This document shows, in pieces, positions 35,414 through 43,229 of a DNA stretch of 64,000 nt (its first letter is position 1; every line of letters starts with the position of its first letter). The stretch is from Rossellomorea aquimaris. GTDB lineage: Bacteria; Bacillota; Bacilli; Bacillales; Bacillaceae_B. Position numbers and translations under genes: made by a program. The notes beneath the pieces were generated by a model. It made no database searches, was not told the DNA's origin, and saw only the letters and a program-made list of their open reading frames with translations. The stretch spans positions 283,319 through 347,318 of the forward strand of contig NZ_MINN01000117.1 in NCBI RefSeq assembly GCF_001877785.1. Reading direction: 5' to 3'.

Positions 35414-35851
35414 TTACTCAACATCCCTGATCAGCCTGAGGATTTCGTCCTTGCTTTCAGCATTCTCCAAGCTGGTCTTAACATCTTCATCCGCCAACAC
35501 AGAAGACAGGTCCGAGATTAAATCCAGATGACCTGAACTGTCGGTTGCTGCTAAAACAAGCACAAGATTGACTTCCTTATCTTCCGGATAAAGGACCGGC
35601 TTATTCAGCTTCAACAAGGAGACCCCATTCTCTTTCACACCGCCTTTATTCTGGGCATGCGGCATGGCGATCCCTGGTACAATCACGATATAGGGACCAA
35701 ATTCGTGGATATTATTGATCATATCCTCGACATAACTTTCATCGATATTCCCTTGAGTCAATAAAGGCTCGGCAGCCGCCTTGACTGACTCCTCCCAAGA
35801 TGATACTGAATCCATGAAGTTGATCGTGTTCTCTAGATAATTACTGAGCAT
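35414..35851 (-). CDS. PTS IIA component (fructose/ascorbate type)
   Basis: A 145-aa IIA phosphocarrier. The active-site His is in GPYIVIVPGIAMPHAQNKGGV, a form nearer to ascorbate-type (UlaC/SgcA) IIA than to the mannitol IIA MtlF. It accepts phosphate from HPr and passes it to the IIB cysteine of the permease next door. It starts 17 bases after the dehydrogenase gene and ends 106 bases before the permease gene. The mixed ancestry of IIA and IICB is notable. Confidence 0.85.
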   Translation of the reverse strand: MLSNYLENTINFMDSVSSWEESVKAAAEPLLTQGNIDESYVEDMINNIHEFGPYIVIVPGIAMPHAQNKGGVKENGVSLLKLNKPVLYPEDKEVNLVLVLAATDSSGHLDLISDLSSVLADEDVKTSLENAESKDEILRLIRDVE

Positions 35852-35868
35852 CGTTCCAATTCCTTTCT

Positions 35869-37041
35869 TTAGTCAATTAATACAGACGTTACATTTTCTT
35901 TCAATTTAAAATAATTCTCTTTTAAACTAGTAAGAATCCTATCATCCGTTATTCCAGTATAATGTCTGATTGCCTGTTCTACGCCGTGTTCACGGATGAA
36001 ATCCTGCAATGCGGCAGATTCCCCGTCTTGAGGATCATCATAGATAAAACCGGCAGAAATGGCTACAGCCAAATAATCACTTGGCAAGTCCAGCTCTGAC
36101 AGCTCCCGCATCGGCTTCACCAAACGTTCATCATACCCCAGTTTCCTGATAGGGGATCTTCCTACTCGGAAAATATTATCACTAATATTCTGATTTTTAA
36201 ATCGAATTATTGTTTTTTTAATATAATTTTTCATTTCTTCCTGGCTGACGTTGTGTTTCTTTAAGAAGTATTGAGCTGTTTCATTCATGACTCCTCTGAC
36301 AAACTGCTCAATTTCAGGCCTCTGAAGCGCACTCTGGATGGTTGATTCATTGTAAAGATAGCCAATATAGGCGGTTGCTGCATGCCCCATATTCACTACA
36401 AATAGCTTTCTTTCAATATAGGGTTTTAATTCTTCAACATATGTCGCCCCTTCTATTGAAGGGAGTTCATGATTGGCCAGTTCCTTTTGGTTGATCACCC
36501 ACTCATACACAGGTTCAACAATCGCAATTTGATCCTGCTCATCTTCCCTCGACAGCGCAAGCCGGTCTATTGAAGCGTTTGGAAAGCCGGCCAATGTCAG
36601 AATCTCATCCATCTCTCCCGGCGCAACCAGTTTCTCTATTTCAGATTTCAAAGTTGAAGATGCGTTTATCGCATTTTCATTCGCAATAATGTCCAGCTTG
36701 TTTTTGTTCTTTTTTATCCTTCTCAAAAGCCCTTGGGATAATACAGGTGCAATCCGGGACAGATTATTGACCCCGACTGAGGTTGTAATGATATCTGCAT
36801 TCTCGATTTGTTCAATGACTTCTTCTGCTTGAGTTAAACTGTTCAACGCTGAAACAGGAGAGATGGATTCGACTGTACGGGCATCATCCAGGATTTCAAC
36901 AAGGTATCGATTATTCTGGTTGAATTGATCAACTGCTTTTTGATCAACATCGACAAAACAAACCTCGTATCCTGTTTTGTTAAGGAAATACCCGATAAAT
37001 CCCTTTCCTATATTTCCGGCCCCAAAATGAAGTGCTCTCAT
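35869..37041 (-). CDS. mtlD: Mannitol-1-phosphate 5-dehydrogenase family
   Basis: A 390-aa NAD-dependent polyol-phosphate dehydrogenase. N-terminal Rossmann motif FGAGNIGKGFIGYFL (about 6-20); the long-chain mannitol dehydrogenase signature KLFVVNMGHAATAYIGY with Lys-Asn-His residues in the middle. In canonical cells it makes fructose-6-phosphate from mannitol-1-phosphate. Here it is followed by PTS genes and preceded by a hexuloisomerase and an epimerase, so a different polyol phosphate could be the substrate. Confidence 0.9.
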   Translation of the reverse strand: MRALHFGAGNIGKGFIGYFLNKTGYEVCFVDVDQKAVDQFNQNNRYLVEILDDARTVESISPVSALNSLTQAEEVIEQIENADIITTSVGVNNLSRIAPVLSQGLLRRIKKNKNKLDIIANENAINASSTLKSEIEKLVAPGEMDEILTLAGFPNASIDRLALSREDEQDQIAIVEPVYEWVINQKELANHELPSIEGATYVEELKPYIERKLFVVNMGHAATAYIGYLYNESTIQSALQRPEIEQFVRGVMNETAQYFLKKHNVSQEEMKNYIKKTIIRFKNQNISDNIFRVGRSPIRKLGYDERLVKPMRELSELDLPSDYLAVAISAGFIYDDPQDGESAALQDFIREHGVEQAIRHYTGITDDRILTSLKENYFKLKENVTSVLID

Positions 37042-37069
37042 CTTTCTCCTCCTCTAAAAAAACGATTCA

Positions 37070-37627
37070 CTATTCCAAATTGGCGTGATACTTCCACAGA
37101 CTAGGCATGTCTATATTTTGTTCGCGGATCAGCATCAAGGCAATGGAATCGCCCAACAATAGCAGGCTCTGTTCAAATAAACTCGTCATCGGCTGAACAG
37201 AAGGAATTTCATTAGGCAAATGCAGTTTCGTACGGACTGGAATCCTTACAAAATGATCACTGTATTCCTTCATGGAGCAGTCCGGGTTTGCCCCGATATG
37301 TGCGACCCTTGCATGATATTGCTTTGCTTTTTTAGCAATAATCAGCGGGAATGCAGATTCTCCGCTTCCTGAACCCACTATCAACAAATCATTTTCAGTG
37401 ATTGCCGGTTCGGTGATCTGCCCTACCACATACGTATCGATACCAAGGTGGGCCAATCGTTTAGCAACCGCTTCCAAAGATAGAAGAACTCTTCCCACTC
37501 CCACAAAAAATACTTTTTCTGCTTTTTTGATCTCCGCTACTAATCCCGCTACACTCTCACTGTCAACCTGGCCTAATGTATTGGATATCTCATGTGCAAT
37601 TTCATTTTGAACCTGATGATAACTCAT
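37070..37627 (-). CDS. hxlB: SIS-domain sugar-phosphate isomerase (6-phospho-3-hexuloisomerase type)
   Basis: A 185-aa SIS-domain protein. The phosphosugar loops are FVGVGRVLLSLEAVAKRL (about 38-55) and VGSGSGESAFPLIIAKKAK (about 82-100), as in HxlB, which interconverts fructose-6-phosphate and 3-hexulose-6-phosphate. HxlB is normally paired with hexulose-6-phosphate synthase (HxlA); here the partner is an RPE-like epimerase, overlapping by one base. The real substrate may therefore be another ketose phosphate formed from the imported polyol. Confidence 0.8.
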   Translation of the reverse strand: MSYHQVQNEIAHEISNTLGQVDSESVAGLVAEIKKAEKVFFVGVGRVLLSLEAVAKRLAHLGIDTYVVGQITEPAITENDLLIVGSGSGESAFPLIIAKKAKQYHARVAHIGANPDCSMKEYSDHFVRIPVRTKLHLPNEIPSVQPMTSLFEQSLLLLGDSIALMLIREQNIDMPSLWKYHANLE

Positions 37628-38337
37628 TATCTCACTGCCTCCCCTAAAGAAATCCCCTCGGCTATACGCTGCTCCATGATCTGTTTATTTTCGGCCAGAC
37701 TATTTCCCTTGACGAATAAACTTGTGCTCCCCGCCACCAGGATATCCGCACCGGCTTCCACTAAGGCAGGAATCGTATCCAAGGACACCCTTCCATCTAC
37801 CTCTATCCTCGTTTTCAATCCGGATTCTTCAATCGTTTGATAGAGGTCCTTTACCTTTTTCACTGCATAAGATATCTGTTTTTCTGCCTTATCCGTTGCA
37901 AAGCCGGGATTGATCAGCATTAATAAAACGGTGTCGCATTGAGGAAGGACATAATCCAGAACCGATAACGGGGTTGCCGGGTTCAGGGCTACACCAACTT
38001 TTGCTCCGCTGTTTCTGATTAAATTGATATAACGGTCGATATGCACGCTGCTCTCGATATGGAATGTTATCTGTTCGACACCAATATCAATCATCTCTTG
38101 TATGAAAAACTCATTGTCATTTGCCATGATGTGCACATCAAAATCCATATTCGTGATTTTCCTCAATTGTTTAACGGTGTCGATTCCAAGCGGCATGCTG
38201 GGACTGAATGAACTGTCGATGATATCTATGTGCAGCGTGTCTATTCCCGCGTTTTCAATCTCTCTTACACTCTTCTCCAAATTCAGCAGGTCCGCACACA
38301 TGATGGATGGAGAAATCGTTATCTTTCTATTTTGCAT
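37627..38337 (-). CDS. Ribulose-phosphate 3-epimerase family protein
   Basis: A 236-aa TIM-barrel epimerase. Motifs: ISPSIMCADLLNL (8-20) with the proton-transfer and metal residues in HIDIIDSSFSPSMPLG (about 36-51), DVHIMA, and RIEVDGRVSLDTIP near the C-terminus. It could be a second Rpe (ribulose-5-P to xylulose-5-P, feeding the transketolase) or an AlsE-like allulose-6-phosphate epimerase. First gene of the polyol operon, one-base overlap with the isomerase gene. Confidence 0.83.
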   Translation of the reverse strand: MQNRKITISPSIMCADLLNLEKSVREIENAGIDTLHIDIIDSSFSPSMPLGIDTVKQLRKITNMDFDVHIMANDNEFFIQEMIDIGVEQITFHIESSVHIDRYINLIRNSGAKVGVALNPATPLSVLDYVLPQCDTVLLMLINPGFATDKAEKQISYAVKKVKDLYQTIEESGLKTRIEVDGRVSLDTIPALVEAGADILVAGSTSLFVKGNSLAENKQIMEQRIAEGISLGEAVR

Positions 38338-38368
38338 GTTAATGCCTCCTTCTTCTGTTTTTTATCAT

Positions 38369-38384
38369 TATAAAGCGATTACAA
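38369..38384. promoter_or_regulatory. Possible CcpA cre site
   Basis: TATAAAGCGATTACAA fits the cre consensus apart from two positions, 32 bases upstream of the first polyol gene. Catabolite repression of a PTS polyol operon would be expected. Confidence 0.3.
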
Positions 38385-38398
38385 ACAAAAGTAAATAC

Positions 38399-38436
38399 AT
38401 AAACTGCACGTTTATATTAAATTAATGCATGTTTAT
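38399..38436. promoter_or_regulatory. Putative DeoR operator of the polyol operon
   Basis: ATAAACTGCA (38399-38408) and TGCATGTTTAT (38426-38436) form an imperfect inverted repeat with almost the same spacing as the dyad upstream of tkt; both continue into TATAATTGTT. It lies between the divergent polyol operon and regulator gene. Confidence 0.55.
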
Positions 38437-38518
38437 AATTGTTTGGTGTAATTTCCATTAGTTGTGGTACTATTTAAATATAAAGATAAAATCCATATAT
38501 AAATAAGGGTGAAAACCA

Positions 38519-39271
38519 TTGCTAAAACTTGAACGTCAACAAAAAATTCTGGAAATATTGAATGAAGAGCAAAAAGTGATCGCAACCGACCTAAGCCAGC
38601 GACTTGCCGTTTCAGAAGATACCATTCGCAGGGATTTGAAAGAACTCGACAATAAAGGATTGATCAAGAGGGTTCACAGCGGAGCGTTACGGATCGGCCC
38701 GCCGGTAGTGGATTTCACCACCAGGCAGCACGTAATGAATGAAGTGAAAATGGATCTGGCAAAGAAAGCATTAGAATTTATAAGAGATGATATGGTTCTA
38801 TTGATAGACGGAGGAACGACAAATCTGCACCTCGTCAACCAGCTGCCGTTAACGTTAAAAGCAACAGTCGTCACAAATAGTCCTCCGATTGCCAATGCTT
38901 TAATGAATCATCATGATATTGAAGTGATCATGATCGGCGGCACTCTGTTTAAAGAATCGATGGTGAACCTAGGGATTGATACGGTGGAGTCATTAAATAA
39001 TCTGAGGGCCGACTTATACGTAATGGGAATCCATAAAATCGATCCCAATATCGGAATCAGTGTTCCCAGCTTAGCCGAAGCCGCGGTTAAAAGAAAAATG
39101 GTATCCATATCAAATGAAGTACTCGGCATGGTGACATCCGATAAATTAAATACGTTCTCTAATCACATCGTCTCTCCTCTAAACGTTTTAACCTATCTGA
39201 TCACAGATACGATCCAGCCTGAAATCACGAGATTGTATGAGAGTCAGCAGATAACGGTGATCAATGATTAA
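38519..39271 (+). CDS. DeoR-family sugar-phosphate-responsive regulator
   Basis: A 250-aa DeoR regulator: N-terminal helix-turn-helix LERQQKILEILNEEQKVIATDLSQRLAVSEDTIRRDLKEL (4-43) with the family signature, then a DeoRC domain with LLIDGGTTNLHLVNQL and VIMIGGTLFKESMVNLG, which binds a phosphorylated sugar. It starts at TTG with AAGGGTG ahead. It is divergent from the polyol operon and likely represses it, probably with tkt as a second target. It replaces the MtlR activator normally found with mannitol PTS genes. Confidence 0.88.
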   Translation: MLKLERQQKILEILNEEQKVIATDLSQRLAVSEDTIRRDLKELDNKGLIKRVHSGALRIGPPVVDFTTRQHVMNEVKMDLAKKALEFIRDDMVLLIDGGTTNLHLVNQLPLTLKATVVTNSPPIANALMNHHDIEVIMIGGTLFKESMVNLGIDTVESLNNLRADLYVMGIHKIDPNIGISVPSLAEAAVKRKMVSISNEVLGMVTSDKLNTFSNHIVSPLNVLTYLITDTIQPEITRLYESQQITVIND

Positions 39272-39276
39272 AGTTA

Positions 39277-39322
39277 AAACGGGGACGGTTCCCACTCTAC
39301 CGAGCGGGAACCGTCCCCGTTT
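39277..39322. terminator. Strong terminator after deoR
   Basis: A perfect 17-bp stem AAACGGGGACGGTTCCC with its complement at 39306-39322 around a 12-base loop. The T tail is short. Probably works in both directions. Confidence 0.8.
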
Positions 39323-39733
39323 AATTCGATTAACTTGTCTGGTTTCCAAAAGAAGGAAAACGCAAAGCCGGGTCAGATGGTCTTAAAACCGCTGTTCCCG
39401 GCCCCGCGGTTGTCTGGAAACAGGAAGCACCGGTGCTGATCTACCGCTTCCTTTCACGAAGGGCTTTTTCACGTCCCGATGATCAAACTTTTAAAAACAA
39501 TAAATCAACCTATATCACGGCCAGTCCAGCCTTCTTATTGTGGAAAAAAGCTAAGGGGGGTCACACGGCTCATCCTTTTCTTCTGAACCATGGGGACAAG
39601 GAGTCATAGGAAAAGGTACAGTAACCCAACTATATTTTCAAAGCGGGTCACTGCACCTGCACTCTTCCGGTTCACCTTTAGCCAAACAACACCGATTACA
39701 CGATTTCTAATGAATCATTATGTGTGTTGACAA
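39323..39733. other. Intergenic stretch, hairpin-rich
   Basis: No gene seen. It holds a degenerate member of the second hairpin family (GGTCTTAAAACCGCTGTTCCCGG, 39372-39394), a GTCTGGTTTCC/GGAAAC pair, and a GGAAGC/GCTTCC hairpin (39430-39454) that can terminate transcription of the receptor and peptide genes arriving on the minus strand. The former reading frame of the signal peptide may have extended to 39696. Confidence 0.5.
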
Positions 39734-39859
39734 TTAAATCGTCTGGATATTTAAATCGTCTGGATATTGCGCGTCATTGGCAAGTACTTGAGTTTCGTTT
39801 GTTCCTCCATAAGAAGCAAGAGCGATCAATGCAGTTAGAGTGATTAGTAGTTTTTTCAT
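39734..39859 (-). CDS. Phr/NprX-like exported signal peptide precursor
   Basis: A 41-codon gene, too short for routine calling. It starts MKKLLITLTALIALASYGG, a Sec signal with two lysines and a hydrophobic core, then a short linker and the C-terminus DAQYPDDLNIQTI. GGAAG lies 8 bases before the ATG. It begins 16 bases after the stop of the RRNPP receptor gene, exactly where NprX, PapR and Phr genes sit. A mature peptide of 5 to 8 residues would be cut from the C-terminal part and re-imported by Opp; QYPDDL-like sequence is my guess. A 17-bp tandem duplication makes up its end. Confidence 0.75.
   Translation of the reverse strand: MKKLLITLTALIALASYGGTNETQVLANDAQYPDDLNIQTI
39735..39768. repeat. 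Perfect 17-bp tandem duplication in the signal-peptide gene
   Basis: TAAATCGTCTGGATATT occurs twice with no gap. Because 17 is not a multiple of 3, the two copies are read in different frames (QYPDDL, then NIQTI and stop). Confidence 0.95.
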
Positions 39860-39875
39860 ATTTAGAACTTCCTTT

Positions 39876-41135
39876 CTATATTTCAATGTAGTTTAACAAA
39901 TAGTGAGTAGCCTTTTTATACATCTTTTTTTCTTTATATATTTTTACAACTTCAAGTAAAAAGTGTTTATAATCATCTTTGTCACCACGGGTGCTGAAAT
40001 ATTCCAAAGCAGTATTTTCTAGAAAAGTGAGGGTTTCATTTTGGGTTGAATTCGTGGAGAATTTGTAATTTAAGTAAGTGAATTTTATTTGATATTCTTT
40101 TTTGTCCAATTCTTCAGACATTCTGATTCCTTCTTGAATTGCATGGTTAACCTCTGTTTCGTCACCCATATTTAAATGTAAGAAAGCTTGTACATAGACG
40201 TAATAAGTAATCAAATAATCTACGCTGACTCCGATGCTTTTCCCCTTCATTTCTAATGTTTCCAAAAGAATGTTATATGATTGTTGGTACCTCTCTTTCT
40301 TAAAATAGGCATATCCCAGATTATGTTTCAGCATAGCGACGGTATTGACTTCTTTTTTCAGTTTCTTTGCCTGCTGCAGCAAGACTTCGATTTTTTCTAT
40401 TGATAGGTCATATTCACCAAGCAGGATATAATTGATTGAAATGATGATATTTATTTTAAATAATTTATTATAATCTATTAAATCGCTGTATAAGACCTCA
40501 GCCTTATGCAGATACTCAAACGAGCTGATATAATTCCCAAGGCGGCTTTGTACGATTCCGAGCAGATAATACAAATCAGGTTCATTGATTTTGAGTTCTT
40601 GATCCAAATCAATTGCCTCATGCAAATGATGCTCAGCCTTTTTCAACATATCCCGCTCTCTGTACAGGTAACCTGAAAACTTATGGTAAAAATACAATTG
40701 CTTTGGTGTAAACAAGTCTATTTTTTGATCTATATCTTTATGTATTTTGATGGATTCTCCCACATCTTTCTTCTGGATAAAATATCTTAGTTTAAATAAT
40801 TCAAAAAATATCGCAGTTTCATAGTTGCTGCTGTAACGAATCTTTTTTTGTACGTTGTTGTATAATTCAGCACACTGACTTAAGTCCTCCTCACAGACCT
40901 TTTCGTACCATTCAAAAAGCAAGTCTAATAATTCTTCACTGTCACTAGTCAGATCCTCTTGGGAAATACCCAATCTGGAACATAGTAAGTTTAGTGTTTC
41001 ATCATTAATTTGCGAATCTAATTTCCCGTTTTCAAGTTTACTAAGATAAGTAATTGAGCATATACCATTCGAAAGTTCTTCTTGTGTTAATCCACTTTCT
41101 TTTCGTTTGAATTTTATGGCTTTTCCTATGTTCAT
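39876..41135 (-). CDS. RRNPP-family peptide receptor / regulator (NprR-like)
   Basis: A 419-aa protein with an N-terminal XRE helix-turn-helix (IGKAIKFKRKESGLTQEELSNGICSITYLSKLENGK, 3-38) and TPR-like helical repeats from about 70 to the end (for example LYYLLGIVQSRLGNYISSFEYLHKAEVLY and HNLGYAYFKKERYQQSYNILLETLEM). Size and layout match NprR, which binds a secreted heptapeptide and then activates its targets. GAGGAT precedes the ATG. It has its own 184-base leader and stands directly downstream of the biosynthetic operon, in the same direction, with its peptide gene behind it. Confidence 0.85.
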   Translation of the reverse strand: MNIGKAIKFKRKESGLTQEELSNGICSITYLSKLENGKLDSQINDETLNLLCSRLGISQEDLTSDSEELLDLLFEWYEKVCEEDLSQCAELYNNVQKKIRYSSNYETAIFFELFKLRYFIQKKDVGESIKIHKDIDQKIDLFTPKQLYFYHKFSGYLYRERDMLKKAEHHLHEAIDLDQELKINEPDLYYLLGIVQSRLGNYISSFEYLHKAEVLYSDLIDYNKLFKINIIISINYILLGEYDLSIEKIEVLLQQAKKLKKEVNTVAMLKHNLGYAYFKKERYQQSYNILLETLEMKGKSIGVSVDYLITYYVYVQAFLHLNMGDETEVNHAIQEGIRMSEELDKKEYQIKFTYLNYKFSTNSTQNETLTFLENTALEYFSTRGDKDDYKHFLLEVVKIYKEKKMYKKATHYLLNYIEI

Positions 41136-41319
41136 ATTATCCTCACTCTGTGAATTGGTTAGGATAATCTTACCATAATTGGGAATAAAATAACTGGGTA
41201 CAAACTACTGTTTTTTGTCTGCTTTACGTCCATCATATAGATTTTAACGATTTCGTTCTTTTCAGACTCTACTATTGATCCCAGTGTGTAAAGCTGCAAA
41301 TTATGCGAAAAGATCCTTG

Positions 41320-41694
41320 TCAGTAAACCATTACTATAGCAACGACATAATTATCTTTGTGCGAAAAACTTAATTTGATATTTTTGTATCCCATTTTCTT
41401 CAATCTGCTTTTGCCATTGTTATGGAGCTCAATACGGGGTTTTGATCCTTTCTCCCCTATTATCTCTATGTCTTTCCATTTAATATTGTCCTTGCTTATA
41501 AAACCTGTCCCTAAAGCTTTTGCTGCTGCCTCTTTAGCACAAAACCTGCTTGCATAATACTCTCCCTGTTTCCCGGGGGCTAATCTGTCAGCACTGGAGA
41601 TTTCTCTTTCAGTGAACAAGAAGTCCATATATTTTCTATTTTTCACTATTTTTGATAGGCTGCTTTCAAGTGTGAAATCTATTCCTACTTCCAT
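41320..41694 (-). CDS. Holo-ACP synthase-type phosphopantetheinyl transferase
   Basis: A 124-aa AcpS-type enzyme that puts the 4'-phosphopantetheine arm of CoA onto a carrier-protein serine. Motifs: VGIDFTLESS (3-12, the GIDxxx metal motif), FTEREISSADRL (27-38) and RFCAKEAAAKALGTG (50-64, with the WxxKEA-like core), then SHKDNYVVAI at the end. The housekeeping acpS is normally beside alr, so this is likely a dedicated copy for the ACP at 49578-49841. Last gene of the biosynthetic operon, 3 bases after the GNAT gene. Confidence 0.85.
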   Translation of the reverse strand: MEVGIDFTLESSLSKIVKNRKYMDFLFTEREISSADRLAPGKQGEYYASRFCAKEAAAKALGTGFISKDNIKWKDIEIIGEKGSKPRIELHNNGKSRLKKMGYKNIKLSFSHKDNYVVAIVMVY

Positions 41695-41697
41695 CTT

Positions 41698-42276
41698 TCA
41701 CCTGCTCATCACTTCTTTGAATTTTGAATTCAGCTGCTTGTTTTTCTTTGCTTTTTCCTTCCCAAGTAATTCATGCTCTTCCTTCGTTTGCGTCCACATA
41801 TAGGCATTCCTTACTTTCCCGGCTGTAAAAGAATCCCCCTTTATTTTGATAGCCAAACCGTCAAGTGAAACTTTCGAGCGCAGAAGTTCATTACCTTCCA
41901 GAATTTGATTGAGGACAGTTTTCATATTTAATTGATCATAAAGATAATCGTACATCTTCACTAACGCCAGTAAACCGTATCCAATTCTATATTCCGGTAA
42001 TATTCCTATTGAAAGTTCGCATGTCCTGTTGATCCAGTCAATGCTTGATATCCAGCAATATCCCACGATTTTATTTTTGTTTGTTTTTATCACATAATAT
42101 CTTTTAGAGTCTTGATTATTCTCGATACTATCTTCATGAAGCTCTCTTATTTTATTTCTGTCAAATTGCATTGAAAGATGATTTAGGTTTTTCTGAATGT
42201 GGTAATCATATAAAAGGGAGATTCTATCTTCAATGTGCTCATGTTCGAAATGTTCAATAAATATACCTTGTAACAT
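41698..42276 (-). CDS. GNAT acetyltransferase (RimJ/RimL type)
   Basis: A 192-aa acyl-CoA-dependent N-acyltransferase. The core GNAT region is YYVIKTNKNKIVGYCWISSIDWINRTCELSIGILPEYRIGYGLLALVKMYDYLYDQ (about 60-115), with a modified acetyl-CoA loop (PEYRIGYG in place of Q/RxxGxG/A). The C-terminal tail is long and lysine-rich. It is the most normal of the four GNAT-like proteins and may acylate an amine on the product or a self-resistance target. Confidence 0.7.
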   Translation of the reverse strand: MLQGIFIEHFEHEHIEDRISLLYDYHIQKNLNHLSMQFDRNKIRELHEDSIENNQDSKRYYVIKTNKNKIVGYCWISSIDWINRTCELSIGILPEYRIGYGLLALVKMYDYLYDQLNMKTVLNQILEGNELLRSKVSLDGLAIKIKGDSFTAGKVRNAYMWTQTKEEHELLGKEKAKKNKQLNSKFKEVMSR

Positions 42277-42280
42277 TGCT

Positions 42281-42748
42281 TCACTCCTCTAAAGATAAAT
42301 GGTACATTGCCTGATCTTTATATGTTCCATTCCAAAAAATACTTTCCCTGGAATGTCCCAGCATCGAAAAACCAATCTTTTTAAATGAACTTAATCGATT
42401 ATCGTTCATCTCTTCCACTTTAATAAAACATTTCGTATTAAAAATAGATTGCATGGTTGAAATAAAATCGTTAATCATCTCTTCTTTTCCTTCTGATGAA
42501 TCGTCAATAAACAAGGTCTCGATATATGCCAGCTCTTTATTGTAAGGATAAAACTGGATAAGGAATAATGACTTCACCCCTGTTTCATCGGATGCAGCAT
42601 ACACTTGAATATCATTTTCATTAATCTTCTTACATATTAAAGATTTGTTATCCAACAAAGGGTTAATTGAAAAAAAAGTAGTGTTTAATTTTGAAAGTGA
42701 ATTCAAAAGCTCCTGAGATGCAGATAAATCAACCTTCAGAGTCTTCAT
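42281..42748 (-). CDS. GNAT-like acyltransferase, divergent
   Basis: A 155-aa protein that looks like a degenerate GNAT domain. The C-terminal motif NDNRLSSFKKIGFSMLGHSRESIFWNGTYKDQAMYHLSL follows the family pattern N-x-x-S-x-x-x-x-x-K-x-GF and D-x-A-x-Y. The acetyl-CoA loop is not clear (DDSSEGKEEMINDF). The start is uncertain; an ATG at 42748 is chosen and overlaps the next upstream gene by 20 bases. Homologous in its last third to the two GNAT-like genes upstream. Confidence 0.55.
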   Translation of the reverse strand: MKTLKVDLSASQELLNSLSKLNTTFFSINPLLDNKSLICKKINENDIQVYAASDETGVKSLFLIQFYPYNKELAYIETLFIDDSSEGKEEMINDFISTMQSIFNTKCFIKVEEMNDNRLSSFKKIGFSMLGHSRESIFWNGTYKDQAMYHLSLEE

Positions 42749-43229
42749 TTGCTTTACCATCCTTCCAGTCACGATGCAATAAAGAAAGAACTGCCCGGTC
42801 CCTCAGTTGACCGTTCCAATAAACATGGTTGGGTATGACTGCTTCTAAGACAAATCCTTTATTCTCCAAAATGCTGATTTCTTCGATATTACTAGTACAG
42901 ATATAACCATAAACTTTATTCATTTGTATCGTTCTGAAGGCAAAGTTCAATGCCTCATCCATCATTTGATCTATGTCGACTTTCTCAGGGGAAGCGATGG
43001 AAACCTGGACTAATGCAGAGCGATTTATGTAATCCACATTTTTGAATAAAACAAAGGAATGATGGGACCCAATTAATAAAATCCGGCTGTCATCATTCTC
43101 AGCAGGAGCTGTATCCGGGGCCGGGTAGTACAATTGAGGAAATTCATCATTATTCAGATAAAGAATTTCTTCTGGAATCCAATTCCACTCAATGTCTTCT
43201 TTGTTCTTTTCCCTATAACCTGCCAGCAT
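42729..43229 (-). CDS. GNAT-like acyltransferase, divergent
   Basis: A 166-aa GNAT-like protein. The recognisable part is the C-terminus: KVYGYICTSNIEEISILENKGFVLEAVIPNHVYWNGQLRDRAVLSLL, the usual GF-x-x-E-x-x-x-x-x-x-x-x-G-x-x-x-D pattern. GGAGG lies 7 bases before the ATG at 43229, which excludes the 39-residue longer frame. It overlaps both neighbours by 17 and 20 bases. Probably an acyl-group transfer or tailoring role in the pathway; no substrate can be named. Confidence 0.55.
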   Translation of the reverse strand: MLAGYREKNKEDIEWNWIPEEILYLNNDEFPQLYYPAPDTAPAENDDSRILLIGSHHSFVLFKNVDYINRSALVQVSIASPEKVDIDQMMDEALNFAFRTIQMNKVYGYICTSNIEEISILENKGFVLEAVIPNHVYWNGQLRDRAVLSLLHRDWKDGKANEDSEG

